Notes: generated by a model not told the origin, from the sequence alone. Numbered from the stretch's first letter, positions 7,275-16,663 are shown. The stretch: DNA of 64,000 nt from Sphaerisporangium perillae (GCF_023276435.1 NZ_JALLPO010000049.1:1-64000), one strand, 5' to 3'. Numbers and translations: made by a program.

Positions 7275-10200
7275 ATGAGAAGGTACGTCGCCGCGTCGCC
7301 GGCACCTCCCCATCCGCGCAGGCGAGCACCGCGGAGGCCGCTTCGGGTGCTGCTCTCGCTGGCGGTCGTCGCCGCCGCGGCCGCGGTGACCTCGCCCGCC
7401 CCTGCGACGGCCGTCACCACCCACCACGAGCCCGCCGACTCCGGCGCCTACATCGCCACCACCGGCGGATCAGGCCGCTTCCCCCTTGTGTCGGCCGGGA
7501 AGGCCGCGCCGCTCGTCGTCAGCGCCGCCGACCACGCGGGGGTCATCCGCGTGGTCGGCGACCTGCGGGCCGACCTCGAGCGGGTCACCGGCGTCAAGCC
7601 CGCCGTCTCCCTCGACCGCGTCCCGCAGGGCGACGTGGTGCTCGTCGGCACCATCGGCAAGAGCCCGATCATCGACGACCTCGTCAAGCGCGGAAAGCTC
7701 GACGTGACCGGGATCGCGGGCAAGTGGGAGACCTCCCTGGAGCAGGTCGTCGCGAACCCGCTCCCGGGCGTGCGCCGCGCGTTCGTCATCGCCGGCAGCG
7801 ACCAGCGCGGAACCATCTACGGCGCCTACGACGTCTCCAAGCAGATCGGCGTGTCCCCCTGGTACTGGTGGGACGACGTTCCTCCCCGCCACCGCGACGC
7901 GCTGTACGTGCTGCCCGGCCGGCACACCCAGGGCACGCCGAAGGTGAAGTACCGCGGCTTCTTCATCAACGACGAGAACCCCGCCCTCGGCACCTGGGCG
8001 CCCCGCTACTTCGGCCCCGGCCTCGCCGAGGGCTACCCGGGCGGCTTCAACAAGAAGTTCTTCGCCAAGGTCTTCGAGGTCATGCTCCGGCTGAAGGCCA
8101 ACTACCTGTGGCCGGCGGTCTGGGGCCGGGCGTTCGCCGAGGACGACCCCGAGAACCACAAGACGGCCACCGAGTACGGCGTCGTCATGGGCACCTCGCA
8201 CGAGGCGCCCATGATGCGCGGCATCGAGGAGTGGAACAGGCACGCCGTGGCCGCGCAGCGCGACAGCGCCGGCAACATCGTCACGCCGGGCCATGACCCG
8301 TACGGCGGCACCGGCGAATGGAGCTTCCGCCGCAACGGCGAGGCCATCAAGAAGTACTGGGCCGACGGCGTCCGCCGGATGAAGGAGCAGGACTTCGAGG
8401 GCGTCGTGACCCTGGGCATGCGCGGCAACGGCGACGTCGGCCTGCCCGACGGCGACGGCATCGAACTGATGGAGAGCATCCTCGCCGCCCAGCGGGAGAT
8501 CCTGGCCAAGGAGAGCGGCGAGCCCCTGGAGTCGATCCCGCAGGTGCAGACGCTCTACAAGGAGGTCCAGCGTTACTGGGACAAGGGCCTGCGCCCGCCG
8601 GACGACGTGACCGTCGTCTTCTGCGACGACAACTGGGGCAACATGCGCAAGCTGCCCGACCAGGCGCTGCCCAAGCGCAGCGGCGGCTACGGCATGTACT
8701 ACCACTTCGACTACGTCGGCGGCGGCCGCAACTACAAGTGGGCCGACACCGTCAACCTGGCCAACACCTGGGAGCAACTGCACCTCACCTACGACTACGG
8801 CGTGGACCGGCTCTGGGTGGTCAACGTGGGCGACATGAAGAACGAGGAGGAGCCGCTGCAGTTCTTCCTCGACTACGCCTGGGACCCCGGCCGCCGGCCG
8901 CTGGACCGGCTCGACGAGTGGGAGAAGCAGTACGCGGCGCAGAACTTCGGGCCCGAGCAGGCCTCGGCGATCGCCGACGTGCTCAGCGCCTACGGCCACC
9001 TGCAGTCGCGCCGCAAGCCGGAACTGCTGAACCGCCGGATCAGCCTCGACCCGGCCAAGGACCCCGCCACCGACTCCTCGGCCGTCGTCTACGACGACAA
9101 GGGCACCCCGTTCAGCCTGACCGCCTACCAGGAGATGGACCGGGTCACCGACGAGTGGCAGAGCCTGGCGGCCAAGGCCGAGAAGATCCGCGAGGCGCTG
9201 CCGTCCGGGTACGACGACGCCTACTACCAGCTGGTCTACTACCAGGTGAAGGCGACGGCGAACCTGTACGCGCTGCGCAGGGCGCAGTTCACCGACATCC
9301 TGTACGCCAAGCAGGGACGCGCCGCCACCAACGATCTGGCCGACCTGGCGCAGGCCCGGTTCGACGAGGACCAGGCGATGTCGGCGTACTACAACAAGAC
9401 CCTGGCAGCCGGGAAGTGGGACGGCTTCCAGTCGCAGCCGAAGATCGGCTACGGGGACGTGGAGCGGTACGGCCCGAACGCCCCCTGGCAGCAGCCCGAG
9501 AAGGACAACGTCGCCCTGCCGGACGCCTTCTACCCCCACCTGCAGCGCATCGAGGTCCCCGTCGCGGCGGAACTCGGCGTCGCGATCGACGGCTCCGACG
9601 AGTGGTGGCCGGCGGAGACGTCCCCGGCGGTGCTGCCGGCCTTCAGCCCGTACCAGTCCCAGCCGCAGCAGTACATCGAGGTGTTCAACCGCGGCACGAC
9701 CGCGTTCGACTACACCCTCAAGCCGTCCGTGCCCTGGGTGAGCGTCACGCCGAAGGCCGGACGCGTCGGCGAGCAGGTGCGCGCCACCGTGCGCGTCGAC
9801 TGGTCGCGCGCCCCGAAGGGCAGGACGGAGGTGCCCATCACCGTCACCGGAGCCGGCGCGAGCGTGGTGGTCAAGGCCGTCGTGGACAACCCCGTCACGC
9901 CGCCCTCGCAGGTCAAGGGATTCGTGGAGGCCGGCGGGCACGTCGCGGCCGAGGCGGCCCACCCGACCAGGACGGTCGGCGGCTCCGGCGTCACCTGGAC
10001 GCGCATTCCGGGCATCGGCAAGACTGGTGACGGCATGACGCCCAGCCCGGTCACGGCGGCGAGCCGGACGCCGGGCGGCGACGGCCCGCGCCTTGAGTAC
10101 ACGATGACGCTGTTCACCACCGGGCCGGTCAAGGTGTCGGCGGTCCTGTCGCCGAGGAACAACGTCCTGCCCGGCGACGGGCTGAAGTACGCCGTGTCGT

Positions 10201-10463
10201 TCGACGACCAGGCGCCGCAGACGGTGAACGTCACGGCCGTCACCGGAGCCAACGACACCACGATGAACCGCCAATGGGAGCGCAACACCTCCGACAACGT
10301 CAACGTGACCACCACCACGCACACGATCAGCACGCCGGGCGTCCACGTCCTGAAGTTCTGGATGGTCGACCCGACGGTGGTGGTGCAGCGGCTGGTGGTG
10401 GACACCGGCGGCGTCCTGCCGAGCTACCTCGGCCCACCGGAGAGCAGGCGGGCCGGGCGCTAG
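7275..10463 (+). CDS. Secreted GH115 alpha-glucuronidase
   Basis: A 1062-residue glycoside hydrolase family 115 protein, predicted to remove (4-O-methyl)glucuronic acid from xylan. A long Arg-rich N-terminus and hydrophobic core (about residues 24-47, ending ATA) form a signal peptide. The GH115 core shows GSDQRGTIYGAYD, KYRGFFINDENP, LKANYLWPAVWG, GTSHEAPM, CDDNWGNMR and WVVNVGDMKNEEEPLQF. The last ~230 residues form the beta-rich C-terminal domain of the family. The ATG follows AGGGAG. It is monocistronic with a strong hairpin after the stop. Length is normal for the family. The exact substrate is inferred from the family only. Confidence 0.93.
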   Translation: MRRYVAASPAPPHPRRRAPRRPLRVLLSLAVVAAAAAVTSPAPATAVTTHHEPADSGAYIATTGGSGRFPLVSAGKAAPLVVSAADHAGVIRVVGDLRADLERVTGVKPAVSLDRVPQGDVVLVGTIGKSPIIDDLVKRGKLDVTGIAGKWETSLEQVVANPLPGVRRAFVIAGSDQRGTIYGAYDVSKQIGVSPWYWWDDVPPRHRDALYVLPGRHTQGTPKVKYRGFFINDENPALGTWAPRYFGPGLAEGYPGGFNKKFFAKVFEVMLRLKANYLWPAVWGRAFAEDDPENHKTATEYGVVMGTSHEAPMMRGIEEWNRHAVAAQRDSAGNIVTPGHDPYGGTGEWSFRRNGEAIKKYWADGVRRMKEQDFEGVVTLGMRGNGDVGLPDGDGIELMESILAAQREILAKESGEPLESIPQVQTLYKEVQRYWDKGLRPPDDVTVVFCDDNWGNMRKLPDQALPKRSGGYGMYYHFDYVGGGRNYKWADTVNLANTWEQLHLTYDYGVDRLWVVNVGDMKNEEEPLQFFLDYAWDPGRRPLDRLDEWEKQYAAQNFGPEQASAIADVLSAYGHLQSRRKPELLNRRISLDPAKDPATDSSAVVYDDKGTPFSLTAYQEMDRVTDEWQSLAAKAEKIREALPSGYDDAYYQLVYYQVKATANLYALRRAQFTDILYAKQGRAATNDLADLAQARFDEDQAMSAYYNKTLAAGKWDGFQSQPKIGYGDVERYGPNAPWQQPEKDNVALPDAFYPHLQRIEVPVAAELGVAIDGSDEWWPAETSPAVLPAFSPYQSQPQQYIEVFNRGTTAFDYTLKPSVPWVSVTPKAGRVGEQVRATVRVDWSRAPKGRTEVPITVTGAGASVVVKAVVDNPVTPPSQVKGFVEAGGHVAAEAAHPTRTVGGSGVTWTRIPGIGKTGDGMTPSPVTAASRTPGGDGPRLEYTMTLFTTGPVKVSAVLSPRNNVLPGDGLKYAVSFDDQAPQTVNVTAVTGANDTTMNRQWERNTSDNVNVTTTTHTISTPGVHVLKFWMVDPTVVVQRLVVDTGGVLPSYLGPPESRRAGR

Positions 10464-10476
10464 CCCGGGTGGCACA

Positions 10477-10510
10477 GGCGCCCCGCGACCTCGTCCGGTC
10501 GCGGGGCGCC
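10477..10510. terminator. Strong bidirectional hairpin after the GH115 gene
   Basis: GGCGCCCCGCGAC at 10477-10489 pairs perfectly over 13 bp with GTCGCGGGGCGCC at 10498-10510 around an 8-base loop. It begins 14 bases after the GH115 stop codon and lies between convergent genes, so it may serve both strands. The rest of 10511-10686 holds nothing recognisable. Confidence 0.8.
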
Positions 10511-10686
10511 CGCACGCCGTCCCGGCCGTCAGGGGCCCGCCCGGGCGCCGCCTCCCAGGACCGACCGGCGGAGCAGGACAAAGACGGAGACCGCCGGAGG
10601 TCACCGGGTTGATGGAGACGGGATCAGCGGCTTGAGGCGGTGGCGGTCACCGCGTTGACGGCGGTCACCGGGTCACGGTCGGCGGG

Positions 10687-11868
10687 TCAAGGGCGGCGGA
10701 GCGTCAGCCGGGCGACCCGGCCCTGCTCTCCGGCGGCCCAGCAGGCGAGGTCCGGGGTACAGGCCACGGTGTCGAACGAGCCGCCGTCGAAGGCCTGCCA
10801 CCGCTCCCCGCCGGAGAACGTCACGTCGCTGCCGGTGGGACCGACCGCGATGGCCGCCGAGGCCAGGTACGGCAGCCAGGTGACGCCCGACCGGTAGGCC
10901 TGCGGCGGCGTGGCGGCCTTGGCCCACGTCGCGCCGCCGTCCAGGGTCACTGCGGCGGCGTCGGGCGAGGGACGATCCGGCTGGAAGTCGCCGCCCACGG
11001 CGATCCCGTGCCGGGGGTCGCGGAACGCGAGCGCGAAGACGCCCCGAGCCGAATCCGCGGCGGGCAGGGGAGTGTCGGCGACCGTCCAGGTGAGACCGCG
11101 GTCCCGGGAGTGGAACACGCGTGAGCGCTCGCCCCCTCCGCTCGCCAGCCACACGTCACGCCCTCCCGCGGTGACCAGGCACTGGCCGCTCGCCGCGAAG
11201 CCTGCCTCGCCGGGCAGCGCGTCCGGCATGCCCGTGGAGGGCAGGACCCGCCAGCTGCGGCCGCCGTCGTCGGTGGACAGGATGCGGAACTTCCCGTCGA
11301 CGGGGTCGCTCATCGCCAGCCCGTGCTTGCGGTCGAAGAAGGCCATGCAGTCGTAGAAGGCCTTGGGGTCGGCGTTGCGGAAGGTCTCCGCCCAGGTGCG
11401 CCCGCCGTCCTCGGTCCGGTAGACGCGGGAGGCGTCGCCCTCGCCGATCGACAGTGCGAGGGCGGTGCGGGCGTCGAAGGCCTCGATGTCGCGGAACTGC
11501 AGATCGGCGGTGCCCGGCGGGGGGACGGCGTTCCAGCTCTGCCCGCCGTCGTCGGTACGGAGCACGGTGCCGAGGCTGCCGGACGCCCAGGCGACGCGGC
11601 GACTCACCGGGGACAGCCCGCGAAGGCGCGCGGTGACGCCGGTCGGCTTGAGCTCCCAGGCGAGGGCCGGCACCGGAACCGTCGTACCAGCCGATCCCGC
11701 GGCGGCCGCGGCGGGCACGGTCGGCGCCGATCCGGCAGGCAGGGGCCGCGCCGCATCGGCGGGCGTCTCCTGGGCCGGGTCGGCGGGCGCCGCCTGCGCG
11801 GACGCGGGAGTCGCGATGACGAGCGCGGTCACGGCCGAGATCATCCCGAGCGCGGATCGAAGCATCAT
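10687..11868 (-). CDS. Secreted Asp-box (YCF48/BNR-like) beta-propeller protein
   Basis: About 393 residues. An N-terminal signal peptide (hydrophobic GMISAVTALVIATPASAQA) is followed by an Ala/Pro-rich linker to about residue 65. A propeller follows with Asp boxes RTDDGGQSW, RTEDGGRTW, STDDGGRSW, HSRDRGLTW and TLDGGATW. Homologues are variously called oxidoreductase, glycosyl hydrolase or photosystem-assembly-like, and none of these is established. The ATG at 11868 is chosen; a TTG three codons upstream is also possible and neither has a clear ribosome site. It converges with the GH115 gene. It acts outside the cell; ligand unknown. Confidence 0.8.
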   Translation of the reverse strand: MMLRSALGMISAVTALVIATPASAQAAPADPAQETPADAARPLPAGSAPTVPAAAAAGSAGTTVPVPALAWELKPTGVTARLRGLSPVSRRVAWASGSLGTVLRTDDGGQSWNAVPPPGTADLQFRDIEAFDARTALALSIGEGDASRVYRTEDGGRTWAETFRNADPKAFYDCMAFFDRKHGLAMSDPVDGKFRILSTDDGGRSWRVLPSTGMPDALPGEAGFAASGQCLVTAGGRDVWLASGGGERSRVFHSRDRGLTWTVADTPLPAADSARGVFALAFRDPRHGIAVGGDFQPDRPSPDAAAVTLDGGATWAKAATPPQAYRSGVTWLPYLASAAIAVGPTGSDVTFSGGERWQAFDGGSFDTVACTPDLACWAAGEQGRVARLTLRRP

Positions 11869-12179
11869 GTCCGGCAAGTTAGCCCAAAACGATCTATTTC
11901 GTCCACGACCCCGCTACCGGCACGGGGATCCGGGCGCCGGCGTGCCGTCGGCGGCTCGTCCGAACCCGCGTGCCGTCGGCCCTATCGACGTCGCGTGGCG
12001 TGGCCGGCTTGCTGACACCGAACCGAGGCTTTGGGGTATCTGGGGTGACCGCCCAGATTCCCTTCATCTAGCGTGGTTTCCAGGTAAGACGTCGTCTCGA
12101 CATCTTCCCGGGAACCGATACGGCGCTCCGTCAGCCCGAGCAGCACGCCGGGCGTAACCCTTCGACACGGAGTGATCTC
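11869..12179. other. Divergent promoter region between two secreted-protein genes
   Basis: About 310 bases without a gene. An AT-richer patch near 11880-11900 would serve the minus-strand propeller gene. A second patch near 12000-12090 would serve the polyserine gene. No operator-like palindrome was recognised. Confidence 0.4.
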
Positions 12180-12647
12180 ATGCTCAAGCACGCTCTGGCC
12201 GCCGGCGCGGTAGTGGCCTCCAGCCTCATCGGCCCGGCCGCGATGCCGGCCCAGCCCGCGAGCGCAAGCGCCGCCATGACACAGCAGGTGGCCGCCACGC
12301 CGGGCCTGTCGGTCATCGTGACCGACGACTGCTATTACCGGCCATGCCGCCATGGCAAGCATAAGAAACGGGACTCCAGTTCCAGCAGCTCCAGTAGCTC
12401 GAGCTCCAGCAGTTCCAGCGGTGGCGGCGGCGGTTCGAGCGGGTCCAGCAGCGGATCCAGCAGCGGTTCGAGCAGTGGCTCGGGCGACGGCTGGGACGAC
12501 GGCTGGGGCGGCGGGTCCAGCTCCAGCAGCTCCAGCAGTTCGAGTTCCAGCAGTTCCAGCGGTGGCCGTGGCGGCGGTGGCAGCGGTGGCTCGAGCAGTT
12601 CCAGCAGCAGCTCGAGCAGCAGCAGCTCCAGCAGCAGCGGCGATTAG
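12180..12647 (+). CDS. Secreted polyserine/glycine-rich protein
   Basis: A 155-residue protein with a clear signal peptide (cleavage near residue 31, after QPASASA). A short globular-looking segment carries two Cys (DDCYYRPCRHG), then a Lys/Arg patch (HGKHKKRD). The remainder is three tracts of about 15 consecutive Ser separated by Gly-rich spacers and a DGWDDGWGGG block. The Ser codons are mixed (AGC, TCC, AGT, TCG), so the tracts are not a simple DNA microsatellite. CGGAGTG precedes the ATG. No family recognised. It could be a cell-wall or surface spacer or linker-like protein; function unknown. Confidence 0.75.
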   Translation: MLKHALAAGAVVASSLIGPAAMPAQPASASAAMTQQVAATPGLSVIVTDDCYYRPCRHGKHKKRDSSSSSSSSSSSSSSSGGGGGSSGSSSGSSSGSSSGSGDGWDDGWGGGSSSSSSSSSSSSSSSGGRGGGGSGGSSSSSSSSSSSSSSSSGD

Positions 12648-12927
12648 GCGCGCAACCTCCGCCGGTCGCCCGCCGTACACCGGCGCCGGCATCGCCGCAC
12701 CACTCCTCGCCGCCACGGCGCCCGCGGGTCCCCCGGCCGTCACATCGAACGGCCGGGTGGGGCCGTCGCGGTGAGGTTCGCACGGGCCGACGGGCGTGGC
12801 GGACCGAGTGTCGCACTAGGGGCAGGGACGGAAGGTGAGCAGGACGTAACGTTCGGGTACATTGACCGGGCGGTCAATCAAGACGATCGTCGGGGTCCAC
12901 GACACCTTTCTCACGATGGAGGCATGG

Positions 12928-13275
12928 ATGGACCTCACGAAATCGTGGGCGGACGTCGTCGCGTTCCTCGCGGGCGCGGCCGCGGTCCTCGCACCGTTCT
13001 TCTGGGCGAGCGCCGCCTCGGACGCCACCCAGCCACTGCTCCTGCTCGGCGCCCTGCTGCTGGTGTCCGCCCTCTGGTCGCTGCTCGGGGCCGGCGGCGC
13101 CAGTTCCTGGGTCACCGCGGCGTTCGGCGCCCTGCTGGTCGTGTCACCCTGGGCCTTCGGCTTCGACGGTTCGGCCGCCGCGGCCTGGACGGCATGGATC
13201 GCCGGTGCCGTGACGGTTATCGTCGGGCTGTGGACGGCGACCCAGACGCGCAGCCGCGTTCTCACGAACGCGTGA
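12928..13275 (+). CDS. SPW-repeat integral membrane protein
   Basis: A 115-residue protein with four predicted membrane helices and the motif SPWAFGF that names the SPW repeat family. The paired W-A-D-V start and the second-half TAAFGALLVVSPW are typical. The ATG at 12928 follows GGAGG with a 5-base spacer; upstream in-frame ATGs lack such a site. Its TGA overlaps the GTG of the TetR gene (GTGA), so the two are translationally coupled. The role is unknown; the regulator may control this membrane protein. Confidence 0.85.
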   Translation: MDLTKSWADVVAFLAGAAAVLAPFFWASAASDATQPLLLLGALLLVSALWSLLGAGGASSWVTAAFGALLVVSPWAFGFDGSAAAAWTAWIAGAVTVIVGLWTATQTRSRVLTNA

Positions 13276-13877
13276 TCAAGCCCTCCGTGTGGTCCCGGAC
13301 CGCCCGCCGGCGCTCCGGGACCGCCGGGGGCGAGCCGGACGCGCGCACGCGCATCTTGGACGCGGCCGAGGAACTGTTCGCCGGCGCCGGCTACGACGCG
13401 ACCGCCACAGCGGAGATCGCCAAGCAGGCCGACGTGCCGAAAGGGCTGGTCTTCCACTACTTCCCGCGCAAGATCGACGTGCTGATAACGCTGGTCGACG
13501 AGCGCACCGGCATCGAGGAGCTGGGCGACCGGGCGGTCGAGGCCGTCCCCGGCGACCCGGCCGGCACGCTCGCCGGGCTGGCGCGCCGGGTCCCGCTGCA
13601 CGCGTCCCCGGCGATGCGGCGCATCCTGTTCCGCGAGGCCGACACGCACGGCTCGGTGCGCGACCGGCTCCGCCACCTGAACGCCGAGATCATCCGCCGT
13701 GCCAGCTTCGCCCTGGAGCTGACCCTGCCCGGCAGCCGCGGCGACGCCGCGCGCCTGGAGGCGGCCGCGGCCATGTTCGCCGCCGTGCTCCTCTACCAGG
13801 AGAACCTCTGCCTGCTGACCGGCCACCACATCGATCCCGACACGGTGGCCGACCTCATCGTCAGATCCCTCGCCTGA
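13272..13877 (+). CDS. TetR-family transcriptional regulator
   Basis: A 201-residue repressor-type protein. The N-terminal helix-turn-helix runs over about residues 22-66: TRILDAAEELFAGAGYDATA, then KQADVPKGLVFHYFPRKIDV, matching the TetR signature closely. The C-terminal ligand domain is all-helical and unassigned. The GTG start at 13272 overlaps the SPW gene stop. Autoregulation of the two-gene unit is likely by family precedent, but no palindrome was identified. Confidence 0.9.
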   Translation: MIKPSVWSRTARRRSGTAGGEPDARTRILDAAEELFAGAGYDATATAEIAKQADVPKGLVFHYFPRKIDVLITLVDERTGIEELGDRAVEAVPGDPAGTLAGLARRVPLHASPAMRRILFREADTHGSVRDRLRHLNAEIIRRASFALELTLPGSRGDAARLEAAAAMFAAVLLYQENLCLLTGHHIDPDTVADLIVRSLA

Positions 13878-13914
13878 CGGCCGACTCATCGTGAGGTGCC
13901 TTGCCTGAGGGCCG

Positions 13915-14277
13915 TCATCGTCGCTCGTGGCCCTCGGCGAACGGCGGCTGGAAGCCGGCCGCCTGGAACTGCCCGGTCGCCTGGTCGTAGACGTCGGCGC
14001 CCACTTCGAAGTCCCAGCCGATGATGCCCCGGTTGAACCAGTGCTCGTCGGCGCTGTTCCCGGCGGCCGAGTACAGCACGTCAGGGACCGGCCGGTGCGG
14101 CCGGGCCAGATCGCCGTGCCGCGCCAGGCCTGCACCCAGGACAGGATGTGGGCGGAGGCGTCCCAGAAGTAGTTCTCCGTGCCGAAGTCCACCCGGGGGA
14201 GCAGTTCGCGGCCGGCGGCCTTGTACGCGCCGGGAGGCCACATGAAGTAGCCGCCGTAGGAGTGGGTGTTCAGCCCG
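13915..14277 (-). pseudogene. Doubly truncated, frameshifted M14 zinc carboxypeptidase relic
   Basis: On the minus strand, one frame reads LNTHSYGGYFMWPPGAYK, AGRELLPRVDFGTENYFWDA and AWRGTAIWPGRTG. Near 14090 the match jumps to another frame that reads PVPDVLYSAAGNSADEHWFN, GIIGWDFEVGADVYD and GFQPPFAEGHE. Together they match the C-terminal half of secreted M14 (carboxypeptidase T-like) zinc peptidases. The zinc-binding front, the signal peptide and the normal C-terminus are gone, and a one-base indel splits what remains. The 5' edge runs directly into the end of the MarR gene. It is a dead remnant. Confidence 0.8.
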
Positions 14278-14746
14278 CAGGCGAGGGGGACGCGGCCGGA
14301 AGGCGGTGCAGCGCCTCGACCAAGGGGGCGAGCTCGGGGATGGCCTCCGCCTCCGCCAGGGCCCTGACCAGGACCGCGTCGTGGGCCGGGCGGGCCCTGC
14401 TCAGCAGATCCCACCCCTCGGCGGTGAGCTCGGTGTAGATGCCCCGCCGGTCGTCCTGGCACAGGATGCGCGTCAGCAGCCCGCGATCTTGCAACCGGTT
14501 GACCAGCCGCGTGGTCGCGCTGCTGGACAGGGCCGCGGCGCGGGCGAGCTGCTGCATGCGCATGTGCCAGCCGTCCTGCCTCGACAGGGCGTCCAGCACG
14601 GTGTACTCGACGACGGACAGGTCGTGGCCGGACTGCAGCTCGCGTTCGAGGGCGGTCTCGATGAGGCCGTGCAGCGCCGCGAGGGTTCGCCAGCCCTGCG
14701 CGCGGACCTCCACCGCGTCGTCGCCGATTCCCATGACCGCTCCCAT
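14270..14746 (-). CDS. MarR-family transcriptional regulator
   Basis: A 158-residue winged-helix protein. The recognition region reads QQLARAAALSSSATTRLVNRL, followed by the wing QDDRRGIYTELTAEG (the D-x-R-G-x motif of MarR proteins). The ATG at 14746 follows GGAGGG with a 5-base spacer; an ATG four codons further in is an alternative. Its last codons (PSPAG) overlap the carboxypeptidase relic, so the natural C-terminus may have been replaced during rearrangement. It is divergent from the jet operon and could act on the shared intergenic region. Confidence 0.88.
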   Translation of the reverse strand: MGAVMGIGDDAVEVRAQGWRTLAALHGLIETALERELQSGHDLSVVEYTVLDALSRQDGWHMRMQQLARAAALSSSATTRLVNRLQDRGLLTRILCQDDRRGIYTELTAEGWDLLSRARPAHDAVLVRALAEAEAIPELAPLVEALHRLPAASPSPAG

Positions 14747-15115
14747 CGAGGCCCTCCGCGTGGGACGGCCGCTGATTCGCCCAAGGCAGCTTACCAGGCA
14801 CAGAGCAAATAGGTGCGTGTGCAAATATCTTGTCTCCCGTGCCACCGGGACGGCACGCACGGCCGCCGCCGTCCCGCCGGGCGTCGCCGCGCATGCCCGT
14901 CACGCGGAGGCGGATCTTCGTGTATCCATGTGTGTGATCGATCCTGTGTTCGCACGCAAGGCTCACGGAAGGCGTACGGAAGGCGCACGGACGGTCGCCA
15001 CCCATGTGGTGGGTTTGCCGGGGGAGAGGACGGGCCGCTTCCTCCGCGATGGGCGCTGATCGCCGCTGGAAGGCCGTTCCCGCGAACGGCCTCCCGCCGG
15101 CCGGGGGAGTGGGGA
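14747..15115. promoter_or_regulatory. Divergent MarR/jet intergenic region with direct repeats
   Basis: This 370-base region holds no gene. GCAAATA occurs at 14805-14811 and 14821-14827 (16-bp period; TATTTGC on the other strand), close to the MarR start, and could be its operator. Near 14960-14995 a short CACGGAAGGCG / TACGGAAGGCG / CACGGACGG repetition occurs. GCCGTTCCCGCGAACGGC near 15073 is an inverted repeat in the jetA leader. All functional readings are inference. Confidence 0.35.
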
Positions 15116-16663
15116 ATGAAGGACAGAGCCGTCACGGGCGGGTCGCGCGCGTTCGAGCTGGACGCGCTCGCGGTGAGCGACCGGTTCCGGTTGTTCAACT
15201 TCACCCGGCGCGACGACCACCTGGTGTACCTGTGGGTGCTGCGCGCGATGGACCGCCTCCGGGCCGTCCACCAGCTCCAGGCCCACCCCGACGACGTCGC
15301 CCGCGTGCTCGCCGAGTTGGGCCGGGCCTACGGCGACGCCCCTTCGGCCGACGACAACCTCCGCGCGCGGCTGGACGCCCTCGCCGACGACGGGGTCGTC
15401 CACCGCCTCGAGGACGCCTCCCGGGCCGGCAGCCTCGTCAGATACCGCAACCGCCAGTCGGTGTACCAGTTCAGCGAGCTGGGCTACCAGGCGTTCGCGG
15501 CCGTCGAGGAGGTCCTGGCCGCGCGGCCCGAGGACGCCAACCTCTCGCGGCTGGTGTTCTCCGACATCCTCGAAGACCTCAAGGCGCTGGCCGAGGCCAA
15601 CCGCTCGGGCCACGGCGAGCAGGTCTGGCGCAGGCTGTCGCGCCTGGACGCGGTCATGGAGGACATGGCCCGCCGCTCCGCGCGCTTCCACCTCACCCTC
15701 GGCGAGATCACCAGGTCCACCGACGCTTCGCCCGAGACGTTCCTGCGCTACAAGAACACCCTGCTCACGCACATGACCGACTTCATGGCCGAGCTCGACC
15801 GCTACCTGCCCCGGCTCGACAAGGCCGTCCGCGACGTCGAACGGACCGGCGTCGCCACGATGCTGGGCCGGGCCGCCGCGGCCGACGAGCGGCCGTTCAT
15901 GGACCACGGGGAGCGGCTCTCCGACTGGCGCCGCCGCTGGATGGTGCTGCGCGCCTGGTTCGCCGCCGACGGCGGCGAGTCCTCGCGGGCGGCCGAGCTG
16001 CGCGCCGCGACCAGGACCGGCGTGTCCGGCGTCATCGCGCTGCTCCGGCAGATCGCCGAGGCGCAGCGCGGCGGGGTCAACCGGTCGACCCAGCTCCGGC
16101 ACCTGGCCGAGTGGGTGTTCAACGCGCCCGACGAGGGCGCCGCGCACGCCCTGATGACCGCCGCGTTCAACGCGCGCACCGCACGCCATCTGGGCGGCGC
16201 GCACGACGACGCCGAGGACATCTCGGTCCGCTCCACCTGGTGGGACGCGCCCGGCGTGGAGATCTCCGTGCCGCTGTTCCGCCGGGGCAAGGCCCCGGCG
16301 CCGGGTGTCCCGCAGCCCGTCCGGGGACGGGCCGGCATCCGCGGTGAGCTGCGACGCCGCCAGGCGTCCCACCGCGCCGCCGAGCGGGAGGCCGCCGGCG
16401 GCCTGGTGGAGGCCGGGGTCCACGGGCGCGTCCTGGACGAGGCCGAGACCAAGGTGGTCCTGCGGCTGCTGACCCGGGCGCTGGAGGCCCGCACGGTCGT
16501 CGCCGGCCGGCTGCGCGCCGCGTCCGGAGGGAACGAGGTGATGACGGTCCGCCTGGTCCCGGCGCCGGAGGGCAGCGCGGTCCGCACGGTCCACGGCGTC
16601 CTGCACCTGCCCGGCCTGCGGCTGGACCTCGTCCCCGCCACCCACGCCAAGGGGACGCCGTGA
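15116..16663 (+). CDS. jetA: Wadjet type III JetA (DUF2397, TIGR02677)
   Basis: A 515-residue protein of the TIGR02677/DUF2397 family, the kleisin-like component of type III Wadjet systems. These are SMC-related complexes that recognise circular plasmid DNA by loop extrusion. Characteristic early segments are SDRFRLFNFTRRDDHLVYLW and RYRNRQSVYQFSELGYQAF; a long helical centre and a short C-terminal DUF part follow (VLRLLTRALEART). The ATG at 15116 follows GGGGGAGTGGGG. Its TGA overlaps the jetB ATG (TGATG). First gene of a three-gene operon; length is normal. Confidence 0.9.
   Translation: MKDRAVTGGSRAFELDALAVSDRFRLFNFTRRDDHLVYLWVLRAMDRLRAVHQLQAHPDDVARVLAELGRAYGDAPSADDNLRARLDALADDGVVHRLEDASRAGSLVRYRNRQSVYQFSELGYQAFAAVEEVLAARPEDANLSRLVFSDILEDLKALAEANRSGHGEQVWRRLSRLDAVMEDMARRSARFHLTLGEITRSTDASPETFLRYKNTLLTHMTDFMAELDRYLPRLDKAVRDVERTGVATMLGRAAAADERPFMDHGERLSDWRRRWMVLRAWFAADGGESSRAAELRAATRTGVSGVIALLRQIAEAQRGGVNRSTQLRHLAEWVFNAPDEGAAHALMTAAFNARTARHLGGAHDDAEDISVRSTWWDAPGVEISVPLFRRGKAPAPGVPQPVRGRAGIRGELRRRQASHRAAEREAAGGLVEAGVHGRVLDEAETKVVLRLLTRALEARTVVAGRLRAASGGNEVMTVRLVPAPEGSAVRTVHGVLHLPGLRLDLVPATHAKGTP

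Noticed and set aside
7470-10604. A 1044-residue open frame on the minus strand
   Set aside because: It is antisense to the GH115 gene, lacks any recognisable domain, and is open because of high GC content.
13915-14241. Intact small gene for the carboxypeptidase fragment
   Set aside because: The match needs two frames and lacks both the zinc-binding half and the usual C-terminus.
12816-15005. A 729-residue minus-strand open frame
   Set aside because: It crosses the antisense of SPW, TetR and MarR genes; only a short part matches the M14 carboxypeptidase relic.
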